64,000 nucleotides of DNA, from positions 1 through 64,000 of the forward strand of contig JAJECO010000085.1 in NCBI GenBank assembly GCA_022822005.1, read 5' to 3'. This document shows positions 1-8,471 of the stretch, in pieces (within the stretch, counting starts at the first letter, position 1; every line of letters begins with the position of its first letter). Source of the DNA: Candidatus Poribacteria bacterium. Its GTDB lineage: Bacteria; Poribacteria; WGA-4E; PCPOR2b. The notes below the pieces were generated by a model. The model had not been told where the DNA came from. It worked only from the letters and a program-made list of their open reading frames with translations, and ran no database searches. The position numbers were made by a program, and so were the translations under genes.

Positions 1-35
1 TACCCATAACTCCGACCTTCGAGAGGTTTCCAAAG

Positions 36-53
36 TCCCCCTGACAAGGGGGA
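36..53. repeat. G/C-rich palindrome
   Basis: Arms of 7 bp at 36-42 and 47-53 pair perfectly around a GACA loop, followed by a G-rich stretch to about 66. It lies outside any gene and looks like a dispersed palindromic repeat unit. The same T-GACA-A loop closure occurs in the rpsO leader hairpin at 34614-34633. No copy count outside the window is possible. Confidence 0.4.
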
Positions 54-142
54 TTTAGGGGGTTGGCTGTGTAGTGGGAATGTCTAAGTAATTGTAAAAT
101 CTATCATAGTTAGACCTTACATAGTTGAACGCTCAACGCAAA

Positions 143-183
143 TACCAGAAACGGTCGTATAACAAAATTCCGTATTTCTGGTA
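143..183. other. Intergenic inverted repeat
   Basis: Positions 143-151 pair with 175-183 (9 bp), and 152-154 pair with 170-172 after a two-base bulge, leaving a 15-nt loop. No T-run follows, so it is not a canonical terminator. It may end an upstream gene outside the window or be a repeat remnant. Otherwise bases 1-387 hold only the palindrome at 36-53 and a candidate promoter; I see no gene there. Confidence 0.35.
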
Positions 184-240
184 CGCTAAATGCCGATATT
201 ACAGGCGATAAGGTGGTCTGCGTCTAACCCATTTTAGTGC

Positions 241-269
241 TTGCATTTCTAAACGAGGTGTGCTAAAAT
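241..269 (+). promoter_or_regulatory. Candidate sigma70 promoter for flavoprotein gene
   Basis: TTGCAT at 241-246 and TAAAAT at 264-269 are separated by 17 bp. This fits a housekeeping promoter about 120 bp upstream of the flavoprotein start at 388. The same TTGCAT -35 box with 17-bp spacing recurs in front of the rimP leader. Assigned by eye only. Confidence 0.4.
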
Positions 270-387
270 CAGTGCGCTATTTTCTAATGGGTTTAACAAG
301 AGTAAAGAAAGACAAAGTCTACCATGGGCGCGCGTATAAACGCGAATTAACACTCAATTCTAGAACTATAAGATAAGGAAAAAGACG

Positions 388-960
388 ATGGCAGATGTGC
401 TAATTATTGGTGATGGTCCCGGTGGTTTAAGTGCCGCACTTTTCCTAGCTAAAAACGACCTGGACGTAACCGTTTTTGGTCAGAATAAAACCTTGATGCA
501 CGACGCGATGCTCTACAACTACTTAGGTATTCCTCAGATCACCGGAACTGAATTTCAAGAGATTTCCCGTAAACAGGTCGAGAGTTTCGGTGGGGAAATT
601 CTTGATGTTGAAGTAACCGAGATCCAGACTGGTGGCACTGAATTTTCCGTGACTACTGCAGCGGGTGACAAACATCAGGGCAAATATCTAATCGTCGCAA
701 CCGGCCTTGAGGAAGCATTGGCAGCAACGCTTGGACTCAGCACGGATAGCGAAAACGATGACGCTATCGTTGCTGACCGAGAGGGCAAGACAACCATTGA
801 GAATCTCTATGTTATCGGTTGGCTGACTCGTGGTCAGCGAACCCAAGCGATTATTTCCGCTGGTGAAGGTGCCGCAGCGGCGTTAAGCATCCTATCAAGC
901 GAAATTGGTAGAGACTTCCACGACTTCGATGTCGTCAAAGAGGATGGGGACGACGAGTAA
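388..960 (+). CDS. Short thioredoxin-reductase-like FAD oxidoreductase
   Basis: This 190-aa protein begins with a dinucleotide-binding motif GDGPGGLSAAL (residues 8-18). It ends with the second FAD-contact segment typical of thioredoxin reductases: NLYVIGW followed by an alanine-rich helix. Family members are normally about 310 aa and carry an inserted NADPH domain with a CxxC pair; both are missing here, so this is an FAD-domain-only version. AAGGAA precedes the ATG at suitable distance. It is probably a single-gene unit, since a strong terminator follows at 989-1018. The electron donor and substrate are unknown. It could depend on a partner reductase, or bind flavin without acting on disulfides. 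Confidence 0.75.
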   Translation: MADVLIIGDGPGGLSAALFLAKNDLDVTVFGQNKTLMHDAMLYNYLGIPQITGTEFQEISRKQVESFGGEILDVEVTEIQTGGTEFSVTTAAGDKHQGKYLIVATGLEEALAATLGLSTDSENDDAIVADREGKTTIENLYVIGWLTRGQRTQAIISAGEGAAAALSILSSEIGRDFHDFDVVKEDGDDE

Positions 961-988
961 AAAAATGAAACTCGTTGGCAACTACGAT

Positions 989-1018
989 GCTCAGAGGCGT
1001 TGTCTCTGAGCTTTTTTT
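989..1018 (+). terminator. Intrinsic terminator after flavoprotein gene
   Basis: A perfect 8-bp stem (989-996 with 1004-1011), a 7-nt loop and seven consecutive T residues (1012-1018). It starts 28 bp after the flavoprotein stop codon and separates that gene from the peptidase gene downstream. Confidence 0.85.
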
Positions 1019-1056
1019 ACGATGGGGAAGTTTGCAATATCTTAAGGAGAACTGGA

Positions 1057-2607
1057 ATGCAATGGTCCGGAAAGACTATAAATAAGATTCAAAGCGGGCT
1101 GTGCTGCATCGTTTGTTTGCTATTTACCTTGTATGCAGCGACGTTACATGGAGCCGGATTTGAAGATGTGGAGCAGAAAATCAGAGAGCATGTTTTGTCC
1201 AACGGTATGAAATTCATCATTCTTGAACGGCATGACGCCCCGGTGTTTTCCGGATATATCTATGTCAATGTCGGCAGTGCTGACGAGGTATATGGAAACA
1301 CTGGAATTGCCCACGTCTTTGAGCACATGGCATTCAAGGGAACGACCACCCTCGGGTCGAAAGGGTATGATCAAGAAAAAGCCATTATGGACAAAATGGA
1401 TGAGGTGTTTGATCAACTCAGAGCCGAATGGGCGAAAGGAGATCACGCAGATGCGGAGAAGTTGGGCGAATTAGAAGCCGAATTTGAGCGTCTGCAGGAG
1501 GAAGCCTCTCAATACTCTGATGGTGAAGAATATACGAAAATCTTAGAACAGGAAGGAGCTGTCGGCGTAAATGCAGGCACATCCGCGGATTGGACTGCGT
1601 ATTTCTACAGTCTTCCGTCAAATAGAATTGAATTGTGGATGGCACTTGAATCGGAACGATTTATCGATCCCGTGATGCGAGAGTTTTTCAAAGAAAAAGA
1701 CGTGATCAAAGAGGAGCGGCGGATGAGGACCGAAAGCAGTCCAATTGGTAGGCTGATTGAGGAACTTCAAGGACTCGCATATCTGGCGCATCCTTATGGT
1801 CATCCAGTCATCGGACACATGTCGGATATCAACACGACAACACGAGCCGAAGCCCTTCAATTTTTTCGGGAGTACTATACCCCCGGTAATATGGTTGCTG
1901 CGATCGTTGGTGACGTAAATGCCGACGAAGTTATCCAGATGGCGGAAAAATACTTCGGCAGAATGCCTGCTCGTCCCAATCCATCACGGGTTGAGACCGC
2001 TGAACCCAAGCAGTTAGGGGAACGACGCATAAAAATTGTAGAACAAACGCAGCCATTTATCGCTATTGCCTACCACAAACCAGAGGTCAGACACCCGGAC
2101 AACGCTGTATTTGGCGCAATAACGGATATTCTGGCTTCGGGGCGAACATCACGCCTTTATAAAAAGTTAATTCGGGACGAAAAGGTTTCGATCTCTGCCG
2201 GTGCTTTCCCCGGATTTCCGGGCGACAAATACTCAAATCTTTTCCTCTTCTACTCTTTTCCCGCACAGGGACACACGAACGCGAAAAACGCAGAGATGAT
2301 TCTGGCTGAAATTGAACGTCTCAAAACGGAGTTAGTGTCAGAAGCGGAACTGAAAAAAGTCAAAACGCTTGCCAAAGCGGCACAAATCCGGTCCCTTCGA
2401 TCCAACAGCGGGTTAGCTGGAATGTTATGCAGCGCTGAGTTCCTTCTGGGCGACTGGCGGGAGTTGTTTAAGTCGCTTGAGCGTATTGAAAAAGTGACGA
2501 GCGAAGATATCAAACGGGTTGCCAATGAATACTTTGTGGATGCCAACAGATCCGTGGGAGAAATCGTTACATCGACGGACGATGAAGAAAAGGAGGAAAG
2601 TAAGTGA
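1057..2607 (+). CDS. Secreted M16 zinc peptidase, catalytic subunit
   Basis: A 516-aa pitrilysin/insulinase-family (M16) metallopeptidase. After a signal peptide (residues about 1-33) comes the inverted zinc motif HVFEH at 86-90. The third ligand is probably the glutamate in ALESERF, about 107 residues later. Usual spacing is 74-76, so roughly 30 extra residues, predicted helical and charged, are inserted between them. The ATG at 1057 is chosen because AAGGAGA precedes it; an upstream TTG at 1000 would lie inside the terminator. The stop overlaps the next gene by four bases (GTGA), so the two M16 proteins are translationally coupled and probably form a heterodimer in the periplasm, one subunit carrying zinc. 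Confidence 0.9.
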   Translation: MQWSGKTINKIQSGLCCIVCLLFTLYAATLHGAGFEDVEQKIREHVLSNGMKFIILERHDAPVFSGYIYVNVGSADEVYGNTGIAHVFEHMAFKGTTTLGSKGYDQEKAIMDKMDEVFDQLRAEWAKGDHADAEKLGELEAEFERLQEEASQYSDGEEYTKILEQEGAVGVNAGTSADWTAYFYSLPSNRIELWMALESERFIDPVMREFFKEKDVIKEERRMRTESSPIGRLIEELQGLAYLAHPYGHPVIGHMSDINTTTRAEALQFFREYYTPGNMVAAIVGDVNADEVIQMAEKYFGRMPARPNPSRVETAEPKQLGERRIKIVEQTQPFIAIAYHKPEVRHPDNAVFGAITDILASGRTSRLYKKLIRDEKVSISAGAFPGFPGDKYSNLFLFYSFPAQGHTNAKNAEMILAEIERLKTELVSEAELKKVKTLAKAAQIRSLRSNSGLAGMLCSAEFLLGDWRELFKSLERIEKVTSEDIKRVANEYFVDANRSVGEIVTSTDDEEKEESK

Positions 2608-4739
2608 GAAAGCACCTGTTGTCTTGGATAATATGGAATCTTGTCTTGGCTGTTTTAATTACTGCTACTGGGGAGGCACAAAACAAGCCCCACGAAGGAC
2701 TCGTCTATCCGCCTCTGAATCAACCGCAGCCACCTGTCCCCGATAAATTTGTGTTGGATAATGGACTGATTGTTTATCTCCTCGAAGATCATGAACTGCC
2801 AATTATTGATATTTCTGTGCGGATTCGTACTGGCTCCATCTACGAGCCCGCGGACAAAGTGGGGCTTGCATCAATCACTGGAGCAGTGATGCGCACGGGC
2901 GGTACCACAAGTAAAACCGGAGATGAGCTTGATGAAATCTTGGAAAATTTAGCTGCGTCCGTTGAAACGGGCATCGGTGATGATGCCGGTTCAGCGTCGG
3001 TATCGGTTTTGAAAGAAGACCTTGATGTAGGGCTGTCTATTCTCGCGGATATTCTCATGAATCCCGCATTCCGAGAGGATAAAATCGAGCTAGAAAAAGT
3101 GCAACATCGCAGTGGCATAGCGCGGCGGAATGACAATCCAGGGGCGATCACAAGACGAGAATTCAGTAAACTTATCTACGGTCCGGCCAGCCCCTACGCA
3201 CGCACCACCGAGTATGATACGATTAATAGTATCACCCGCGATGATCTCGTTGCGTTCTATCAAAAATTCTTCCGCCCGAACAATATCATTTTGGGTGTGC
3301 TTGGAGACTTTGATTCCGAGACTATGTTGGCAAAGATTCAGGAGGCTTTCAAGGGATGGGAACCTGCGGAGATTAATCTACCTGCAAAACCCAAAATCCT
3401 TGAAACGTATGGAAAGAGAATTGCGCTTGTGAATAAGGACGACGTGAACCAAACGAATATTCGTATGGGACACATCGGTTGGTTGCGCAAAAATGAAGAC
3501 TATCCCGCTCTGGTCGTGATGTCCCAAATTCTGGGAATTGGGTTTTCCAGTCGGTTAATAAACAGCATCCGAGTTGAAAAAGGACTAGCATATTCGGTCG
3601 GAAACAATTACGGAGCAGGTTACGATGTTCCTGGGGTGTTTTTCATTGCATGCGGAACCAAATCGGAAGCCACTGTGACAGCAATCGAAGCGATTCTGAT
3701 TGAAGTTGAAAAGATGCGAGCTGAAGAGGTTACCGATGACGAATTAAAACAAGCAATTGATGGCTTCATGAATTCCTCTGTGTTTGACTACGATACCAAA
3801 GGAGAAATTTTGTCTCGGGCGCTCCGGTATGAGTATTATGAATACCCACAGGATTTCGTTGAGCAGCTTATGGCGGGGATTCGTGAAGTCTCAAAAGCAG
3901 ATGTCAAGCGTGTAGCAGTTGAATATTTGCATCCCGACAAATTTACACTCATCGCTGTCGGCAAAGCCAGCGATTTTGATAAACCGTTGGATACGCTCGG
4001 AGATGTCACAGAGGTCGATATTACCATTCCACCCCCGTCGCCCGAACCTGCTCCCGAAGCAGGTGAAGCGGATGTTGCAAAAGCAAGAGCCATCCTCGCT
4101 GACGCCGTCAGCGCGCACGGTGGGTTCGATAAACTCAAGCAGGTAAGCAACATCATCACCAAAGGGAAAATGGTTGTGAATACTCCTGGTGGGATAATGG
4201 AACTTGATGGAGAAGTTACAATAGTATTACCGAACAAGGCGCGTGCAGATCTAAGTATGCCAGCAATGGGTATGCGGATGAGCCGAATCTTCAATGGTCA
4301 ATCGGCATGGATGGTGATGCCTCAAGGGGTTCAACCCCTTCCTCCAGCTTATGTTGAAGAAGGGAAAAAAGAGATTTTTCGGGACAATATTCCTCTGCTG
4401 ACCTATGTTTCTAATGAGGGGACATCTGCCCAATACCTGGGTGCCGAGGATGTGAACGGCAAAATGACAGATGTCGTACTGATCAGCGATACCCCCGGCG
4501 GTTCCATTAAACTCTTTATCGACCCAGAAACAAAACATATTATTAAAAAACAGTTTCAGGCGTTCACGGAGCAAGGACCGGCTGATCGAGAAGAGTTCTT
4601 AGATGACTATCGAGATGTTTCCGGCGTGATGGTTGCTTTCCATACCATTTTGATTGATAACGGCGCGAAATCTGCCGAGATCACGTTCAGCGAAGTCATA
4701 ATTAATGCTGAAGTAGATGAATCGTTATTCGAGCAGTAG
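2604..4739 (+). CDS. M16 peptidase-like subunit with C-terminal LolA-like domain
   Basis: A 711-aa protein with a signal peptide (about 1-25) and two M16-fold domains (about 45-460). Where the HxxEH zinc motif should sit it reads VGLASITGAV, so it is a non-catalytic partner of the upstream peptidase, as known for beta subunits of two-chain M16 enzymes. Residues about 490-711 form an extra domain resembling the outer-membrane lipoprotein-sorting (LolA/LolB-like) beta fold, joined by a proline-rich linker near 470-485. Translation starts at GTG 2604 behind AGGAGG and overlaps the previous stop. The LolA-like assignment is from pattern only. Substrate unknown; the pair may process peptides or envelope proteins. 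Confidence 0.85.
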   Translation: MRKHLLSWIIWNLVLAVLITATGEAQNKPHEGLVYPPLNQPQPPVPDKFVLDNGLIVYLLEDHELPIIDISVRIRTGSIYEPADKVGLASITGAVMRTGGTTSKTGDELDEILENLAASVETGIGDDAGSASVSVLKEDLDVGLSILADILMNPAFREDKIELEKVQHRSGIARRNDNPGAITRREFSKLIYGPASPYARTTEYDTINSITRDDLVAFYQKFFRPNNIILGVLGDFDSETMLAKIQEAFKGWEPAEINLPAKPKILETYGKRIALVNKDDVNQTNIRMGHIGWLRKNEDYPALVVMSQILGIGFSSRLINSIRVEKGLAYSVGNNYGAGYDVPGVFFIACGTKSEATVTAIEAILIEVEKMRAEEVTDDELKQAIDGFMNSSVFDYDTKGEILSRALRYEYYEYPQDFVEQLMAGIREVSKADVKRVAVEYLHPDKFTLIAVGKASDFDKPLDTLGDVTEVDITIPPPSPEPAPEAGEADVAKARAILADAVSAHGGFDKLKQVSNIITKGKMVVNTPGGIMELDGEVTIVLPNKARADLSMPAMGMRMSRIFNGQSAWMVMPQGVQPLPPAYVEEGKKEIFRDNIPLLTYVSNEGTSAQYLGAEDVNGKMTDVVLISDTPGGSIKLFIDPETKHIIKKQFQAFTEQGPADREEFLDDYRDVSGVMVAFHTILIDNGAKSAEITFSEVIINAEVDESLFEQ

Positions 4740-4951
4740 TCCAGCAACGGTTTCGCTAAATGCTAAGTTGTCCAGAACGGGTGTTTTCCGATAATCTCAG
4801 AGTTGTGTCAATCCCTTTCGATTTTTCAAGTTGATTGAGGCATTCAAAACGCTTGTGGTCTATGGACCGAATGAATTTCATTTGGCAGTGATTCGTGTTA
4901 GATGCTATCTGACTCCGTCGAAATGTCAAAGAGCCTAAAGTGGGAGATCGT

Positions 4952-5803
4952 ATGGGTAAGCAGAACATCACTGAGTTTGATGGCTTAGATTTGGAACTAT
5001 TTTTTTGTACAGAAATCTTGAAATTGAACTCATTGCACTACGGATATTGGGAGGAAAGCGAAGAACTAACACAAAGTGATAAATTAACCCTTGAGTGTTT
5101 GCGAGATGGGCAGCAAAGATATACAGATATGCTCATGGCAATGATTCCTGAGAATGTGAAGAGTATTCTGGATGTCGGCTGTGGCATTGGCGATGTGTCG
5201 AGAGCACTCGCAAAGTTGGGATATAATGTAACTGCGATTTCACCGGATAGTAATCATGGAAAATATTTCGAGAACCATAGTCCAGGATTAACCTTCTTGC
5301 AGACAAAATTTGAAGACCTCGATATCGATGATAAGTTCAATTTAATTCTCATGAGTGAATCTCAGAACTATTTTCCAACTGAAATCGGGTTCCGTCGATG
5401 CGCTTCATACTTGTTACCTGAGGGATATTTACTTGTTGCAGGGATGTTTAGAAAAGACGACCGGTGTCAAATTGTGGAGATTCCCAATACCATTGAGGAT
5501 TATACAAAAATTGCTGAAAAGCACAGTCTCTTATTGATCGAAAGTGTTGATATAACTCGAAACATACTCCCGACTATCAATTTTATGTGCGAATCAATGC
5601 AGAATTATGTGGAGCCGGGTGTAAAGATGTTAAATCATTTTGTGTCATCAACCTCACCGCTAAAAACCTCGTTCATTAAATTCATCTTTCGGAAGCAGAT
5701 AAATAAGATCCTACAAATCTATAGTTATTATAGAAAAAAAATGGATCCGCTGCTTTTTACCAAGAATGTCGTCTACGCTAAACTCCTGTTCCAATTACAA
5801 TGA
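4952..5803 (+). CDS. SAM-dependent methyltransferase
   Basis: A 283-aa class I methyltransferase. The SAM-binding motif I is ILDVGCGIGDVSRALAKLG, followed by the acidic end of beta-2 (ISPDS). The N-terminus (LNSLHYGYW) resembles methyltransferases acting on small molecules or lipids. The start at ATG 4952 is preferred because GGGAG lies five bases upstream; GTG 4940 is an alternative. It precedes the serine palmitoyltransferase gene by about 210 bp on the same strand, so a role in lipid head-group or long-chain-base modification is possible but unproven. The C-terminal third is basic and shows no second recognisable domain. The flanking gaps 4740-4951 and 5804-6016 contain nothing I can support. 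Confidence 0.75.
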   Translation: MGKQNITEFDGLDLELFFCTEILKLNSLHYGYWEESEELTQSDKLTLECLRDGQQRYTDMLMAMIPENVKSILDVGCGIGDVSRALAKLGYNVTAISPDSNHGKYFENHSPGLTFLQTKFEDLDIDDKFNLILMSESQNYFPTEIGFRRCASYLLPEGYLLVAGMFRKDDRCQIVEIPNTIEDYTKIAEKHSLLLIESVDITRNILPTINFMCESMQNYVEPGVKMLNHFVSSTSPLKTSFIKFIFRKQINKILQIYSYYRKKMDPLLFTKNVVYAKLLFQLQ

Positions 5804-6016
5804 CTGGGTGCGGAACGTGAAAATTCTGCCAGTTTTCCTTTTATACCGCCCTCAGTTGCATTTGGGTATTCCCTTCTCACCAACGACAAGAAAACAGTTC
5901 TTCAATTCCGTCCCTACGCATTGCAACTGATTGGGTTAGAACCTTGATTTAGAAACGTTGGAAGAATTGTATACCTTCCACATGTTCGACGCATAGCACA
6001 TCAGGAGTGTCGATGA

Positions 6017-7222
6017 ATGGATATATTTGAAAAATGCTACGATTTTAGCAATGGCATTAGCACACGCGGACAAGAATATAAAGCAGTAGTCGAAGCAGGC
6101 ATCTATCCTTATTTCATTCCAATCGAGTCCTCCGCAGATACAGAAATCGTAATCAATGGCAAGAAAAAGGTGATGATCGGATCGAATAACTACCTCGGCC
6201 TGACACATCACCCTAAAGTCCTCGAAGCTGCTGAGATAGCTGGTAGAAAGTATGGTTCTGGCTGTACAGGCAGCCGGTTTTTGAACGGAACGCTCGACAT
6301 CCATATTGCGCTTGAAGAAGCACTCGCGGAGTTTGTTCACAAAGAAGCCGCACTGGTTTTTAGCACCGGATTTCAAGTCAACTTAGGTGTTATTGATACC
6401 CTCGTAGGACGTAGAAACATCGCTTTCATCGATTCATTGAGTCATGCGTGCGTTGTTGATGGATGCCGCCTCTCGTGGGGCGAGATGATTAGGTTCCGAC
6501 ACAACGACATGGAGGATCTGGATAGCAAATTGGAAAATGCTGCTCCTGAGCGAGAGAAACTGATTGTCGTTGAGGGAGTTTACAGTATGGAAGGCGATCT
6601 TGGTGACCTCCCAAGTGTGGTAGAAGTAGTTCGGAAACATCGGTGTCGATTAATGGTTGACGACGCACACGGCGTTGGTGTCCTCGGTCCAACCGGTGCC
6701 GGCACCGCTGAACACTTTGGGGTCGAGGAGGACGTTGATCTGATTATGGGGACCTTCAGCAAGTCTTTTGCGTGTATCGGTGGATTTATCGCTGCAGAAG
6801 CTGCTGTCATCGATTACTTGAAACACCACACAAACACCTTCCTTTTTAGCGCAAGTATGCCACCATCAGCGGTTGCAACCGTCCATGCCGCCTTAGAAAT
6901 CATCAAGATTGAGCCGGAACGACGCAAGCGATTGTGGGAAAATGCACGAAGGATGCAGGAAACTCTCCGATTAATGGGTTATGACATCGGAGACACACAA
7001 ACGCCAGTTGTTCCTGTAATCGTGGGTGATGATATGAATACCTTCTTGCTATGGAAACACCTGTTCGATGAGGGTGTTTTCACGAATCCTGTTGTCAGTC
7101 CAGCGGTGCCTTCCGGTGGTTCACGCCTACGCACCAGTTATATGGCAAGCCACACCGATGAACAGCTTGACTTTGTCCTTGAAAAATTTGATAAGGTCGG
7201 CAGAAAATTGGGCATGATCTAA
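6017..7222 (+). CDS. spt: Serine palmitoyltransferase (alpha-oxoamine synthase)
   Basis: A 401-aa PLP enzyme of the alpha-oxoamine synthase family, which condenses an amino acid with an acyl-CoA. Visible family features are SNNYLGL (56-62), GSRFLNGTLDIH (85-96), the PLP-stacking His143, the DDAHG motif at 215-219 and the Schiff-base Lys249 in GTFSKSF. The sequence GIYPYFIPIES near the N-terminus, the HHTNTFLFSAS stretch and FTNPVVSPAVP near the C-terminus match, from memory, soluble bacterial serine palmitoyltransferases (Bacteroides type) better than AONS (biotin) or threonine-pathway KBL. The product would be 3-ketosphinganine, the first step of sphingolipid synthesis. The next gene is a GNAT acyltransferase 38 bp downstream. 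Confidence 0.82.
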   Translation: MDIFEKCYDFSNGISTRGQEYKAVVEAGIYPYFIPIESSADTEIVINGKKKVMIGSNNYLGLTHHPKVLEAAEIAGRKYGSGCTGSRFLNGTLDIHIALEEALAEFVHKEAALVFSTGFQVNLGVIDTLVGRRNIAFIDSLSHACVVDGCRLSWGEMIRFRHNDMEDLDSKLENAAPEREKLIVVEGVYSMEGDLGDLPSVVEVVRKHRCRLMVDDAHGVGVLGPTGAGTAEHFGVEEDVDLIMGTFSKSFACIGGFIAAEAAVIDYLKHHTNTFLFSASMPPSAVATVHAALEIIKIEPERRKRLWENARRMQETLRLMGYDIGDTQTPVVPVIVGDDMNTFLLWKHLFDEGVFTNPVVSPAVPSGGSRLRTSYMASHTDEQLDFVLEKFDKVGRKLGMI

Positions 7223-7260
7223 AGACCGACTTTTCTAAAACATAGGTGATTTTTCAAAAA

Positions 7261-8403
7261 ATGCGTTCCAGTAGGCAATCCTCTGAGATTGATGTTACTC
7301 CTATCCAGTCCCCCGCTGATCTAAGAGCATTCATCAAACTACCTTGGACAATCTATCGTAACGATCCCTACTGGGTCCCACCCTTACGCAGCGATCTCAA
7401 GAAACGCCTTGATAAATCCCGGTATCCCTTCTTTGACCATGCCGAAGCCGAATTTCTGATAGCGCGACGGAAAGGGCGTGTTGTAGGGCGAATTGTTGCC
7501 ATCAAAAATGATGCCCATAACGACTTCCACAAAGAACAGGTTGGCTTTTTTGGATTTTTTGAGTCTATTGAAGATTCAGACGTCGCAGCGGCGCTGTTTT
7601 CCCACGCCGCTCAATGGTTGCGGGAATGCAAACTCGAAGTCATGCGCGGTCCCGTGAACTACTCAACAAACGATGATTGTGGGTTGCTTGTTGATGGCTT
7701 TGATTCCTCTCCCATGATTCTGATGTCGTATAATCCACCTTACTACTCCGATCTCGTTGATGGGTTTGGCTTCAAGAAGGCAAAGGATCTGCTCGCGTAC
7801 GAAATAACTGATGAAGTACAGGTGCCTGAACGCCTTGAACGGACAGTGCAATGGATAAAAAAGCGCAAAAAAATCACAATACGGCCTCTCGTCAAAAAAC
7901 AGATCCATCAGGAAATTCAGCATTTCAAAGAAATCTATAATGCTGCGTGGAAGCAGAATTGGGGTTTTGTGCCAATGACGGGCAGAGAGATTGATTACAT
8001 GGCACGCGAGCTAATCCAGATCATCGACCCTGATCTGCTCCTGTTTGCCGAAGTTGAAGGGGAACCTGTCGCCTTTATCCTTGCGCTGCCTGATTTTTAT
8101 GTTGCACTAAAGCATATCAACGGACGCCTATTTCCCTTCGGAGTTCTCAAACTTCTCTGGCATAAGCGCAAAATTGACACAGCTCGGGTGATAACGTTTG
8201 GGATCAAGGAAGCCTACCGCGAACAGGGAATTGATGCGCTGATGTACTACGAAGTGTATAATATTGGGGTTGCCAAGGGATATCGCCGAGGGGAAATGTC
8301 GTGGGTTTTGGAAGATAATACATTGATGAATCGTGCGCTCGAAAACATGGGCGCGACACTTTATAAACGCTACCGCCTCTACGATTATCCGTTGTCACAA
8401 TAA
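7261..8403 (+). CDS. GNAT-fold acyltransferase, candidate bacterial ceramide synthase
   Basis: A 380-aa protein. It has an N-terminal region starting with DPYWVPPLRSD and a GNAT-like core (AEAEFLIARRKGRVVGRIVAI). The C-terminal half contains a second GNAT-like fold ending in MNRALENMGATLYKRYRLY. This architecture is common among proteins next to serine palmitoyltransferase genes. The ATG at 7261 follows AGGTGA; an in-frame GTG at 7246 is possible. The gene lies directly downstream of spt and is probably cotranscribed. My inference is N-acylation of a long-chain base to (dihydro)ceramide, by analogy with the convergent bacterial ceramide synthase described in Caulobacter. The acyl donor and substrate are not readable from sequence, and it could be another N-acyltransferase. 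Confidence 0.6.
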   Translation: MRSSRQSSEIDVTPIQSPADLRAFIKLPWTIYRNDPYWVPPLRSDLKKRLDKSRYPFFDHAEAEFLIARRKGRVVGRIVAIKNDAHNDFHKEQVGFFGFFESIEDSDVAAALFSHAAQWLRECKLEVMRGPVNYSTNDDCGLLVDGFDSSPMILMSYNPPYYSDLVDGFGFKKAKDLLAYEITDEVQVPERLERTVQWIKKRKKITIRPLVKKQIHQEIQHFKEIYNAAWKQNWGFVPMTGREIDYMARELIQIIDPDLLLFAEVEGEPVAFILALPDFYVALKHINGRLFPFGVLKLLWHKRKIDTARVITFGIKEAYREQGIDALMYYEVYNIGVAKGYRRGEMSWVLEDNTLMNRALENMGATLYKRYRLYDYPLSQ

Positions 8404-8471
8404 CTTCTGGTACGAGCGGGTGAAGAGGGAATTTCCACTTACTTTCACGTTGCACGTAAGGGCTGTGTAAA

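Noticed and set aside
1000-1056. TTG-initiated N-terminal extension of the M16 peptidase
   Set aside because: It starts inside the loop of a strong terminator and lacks a ribosome site, while ATG 1057 has AAGGAGA and gives a signal peptide.
3836-4294. 152-codon open frame on the minus strand
   Set aside because: It runs antisense to the M16-like gene and has low-complexity Ser/Ala-rich translation with no known motif; a shadow of the real gene.
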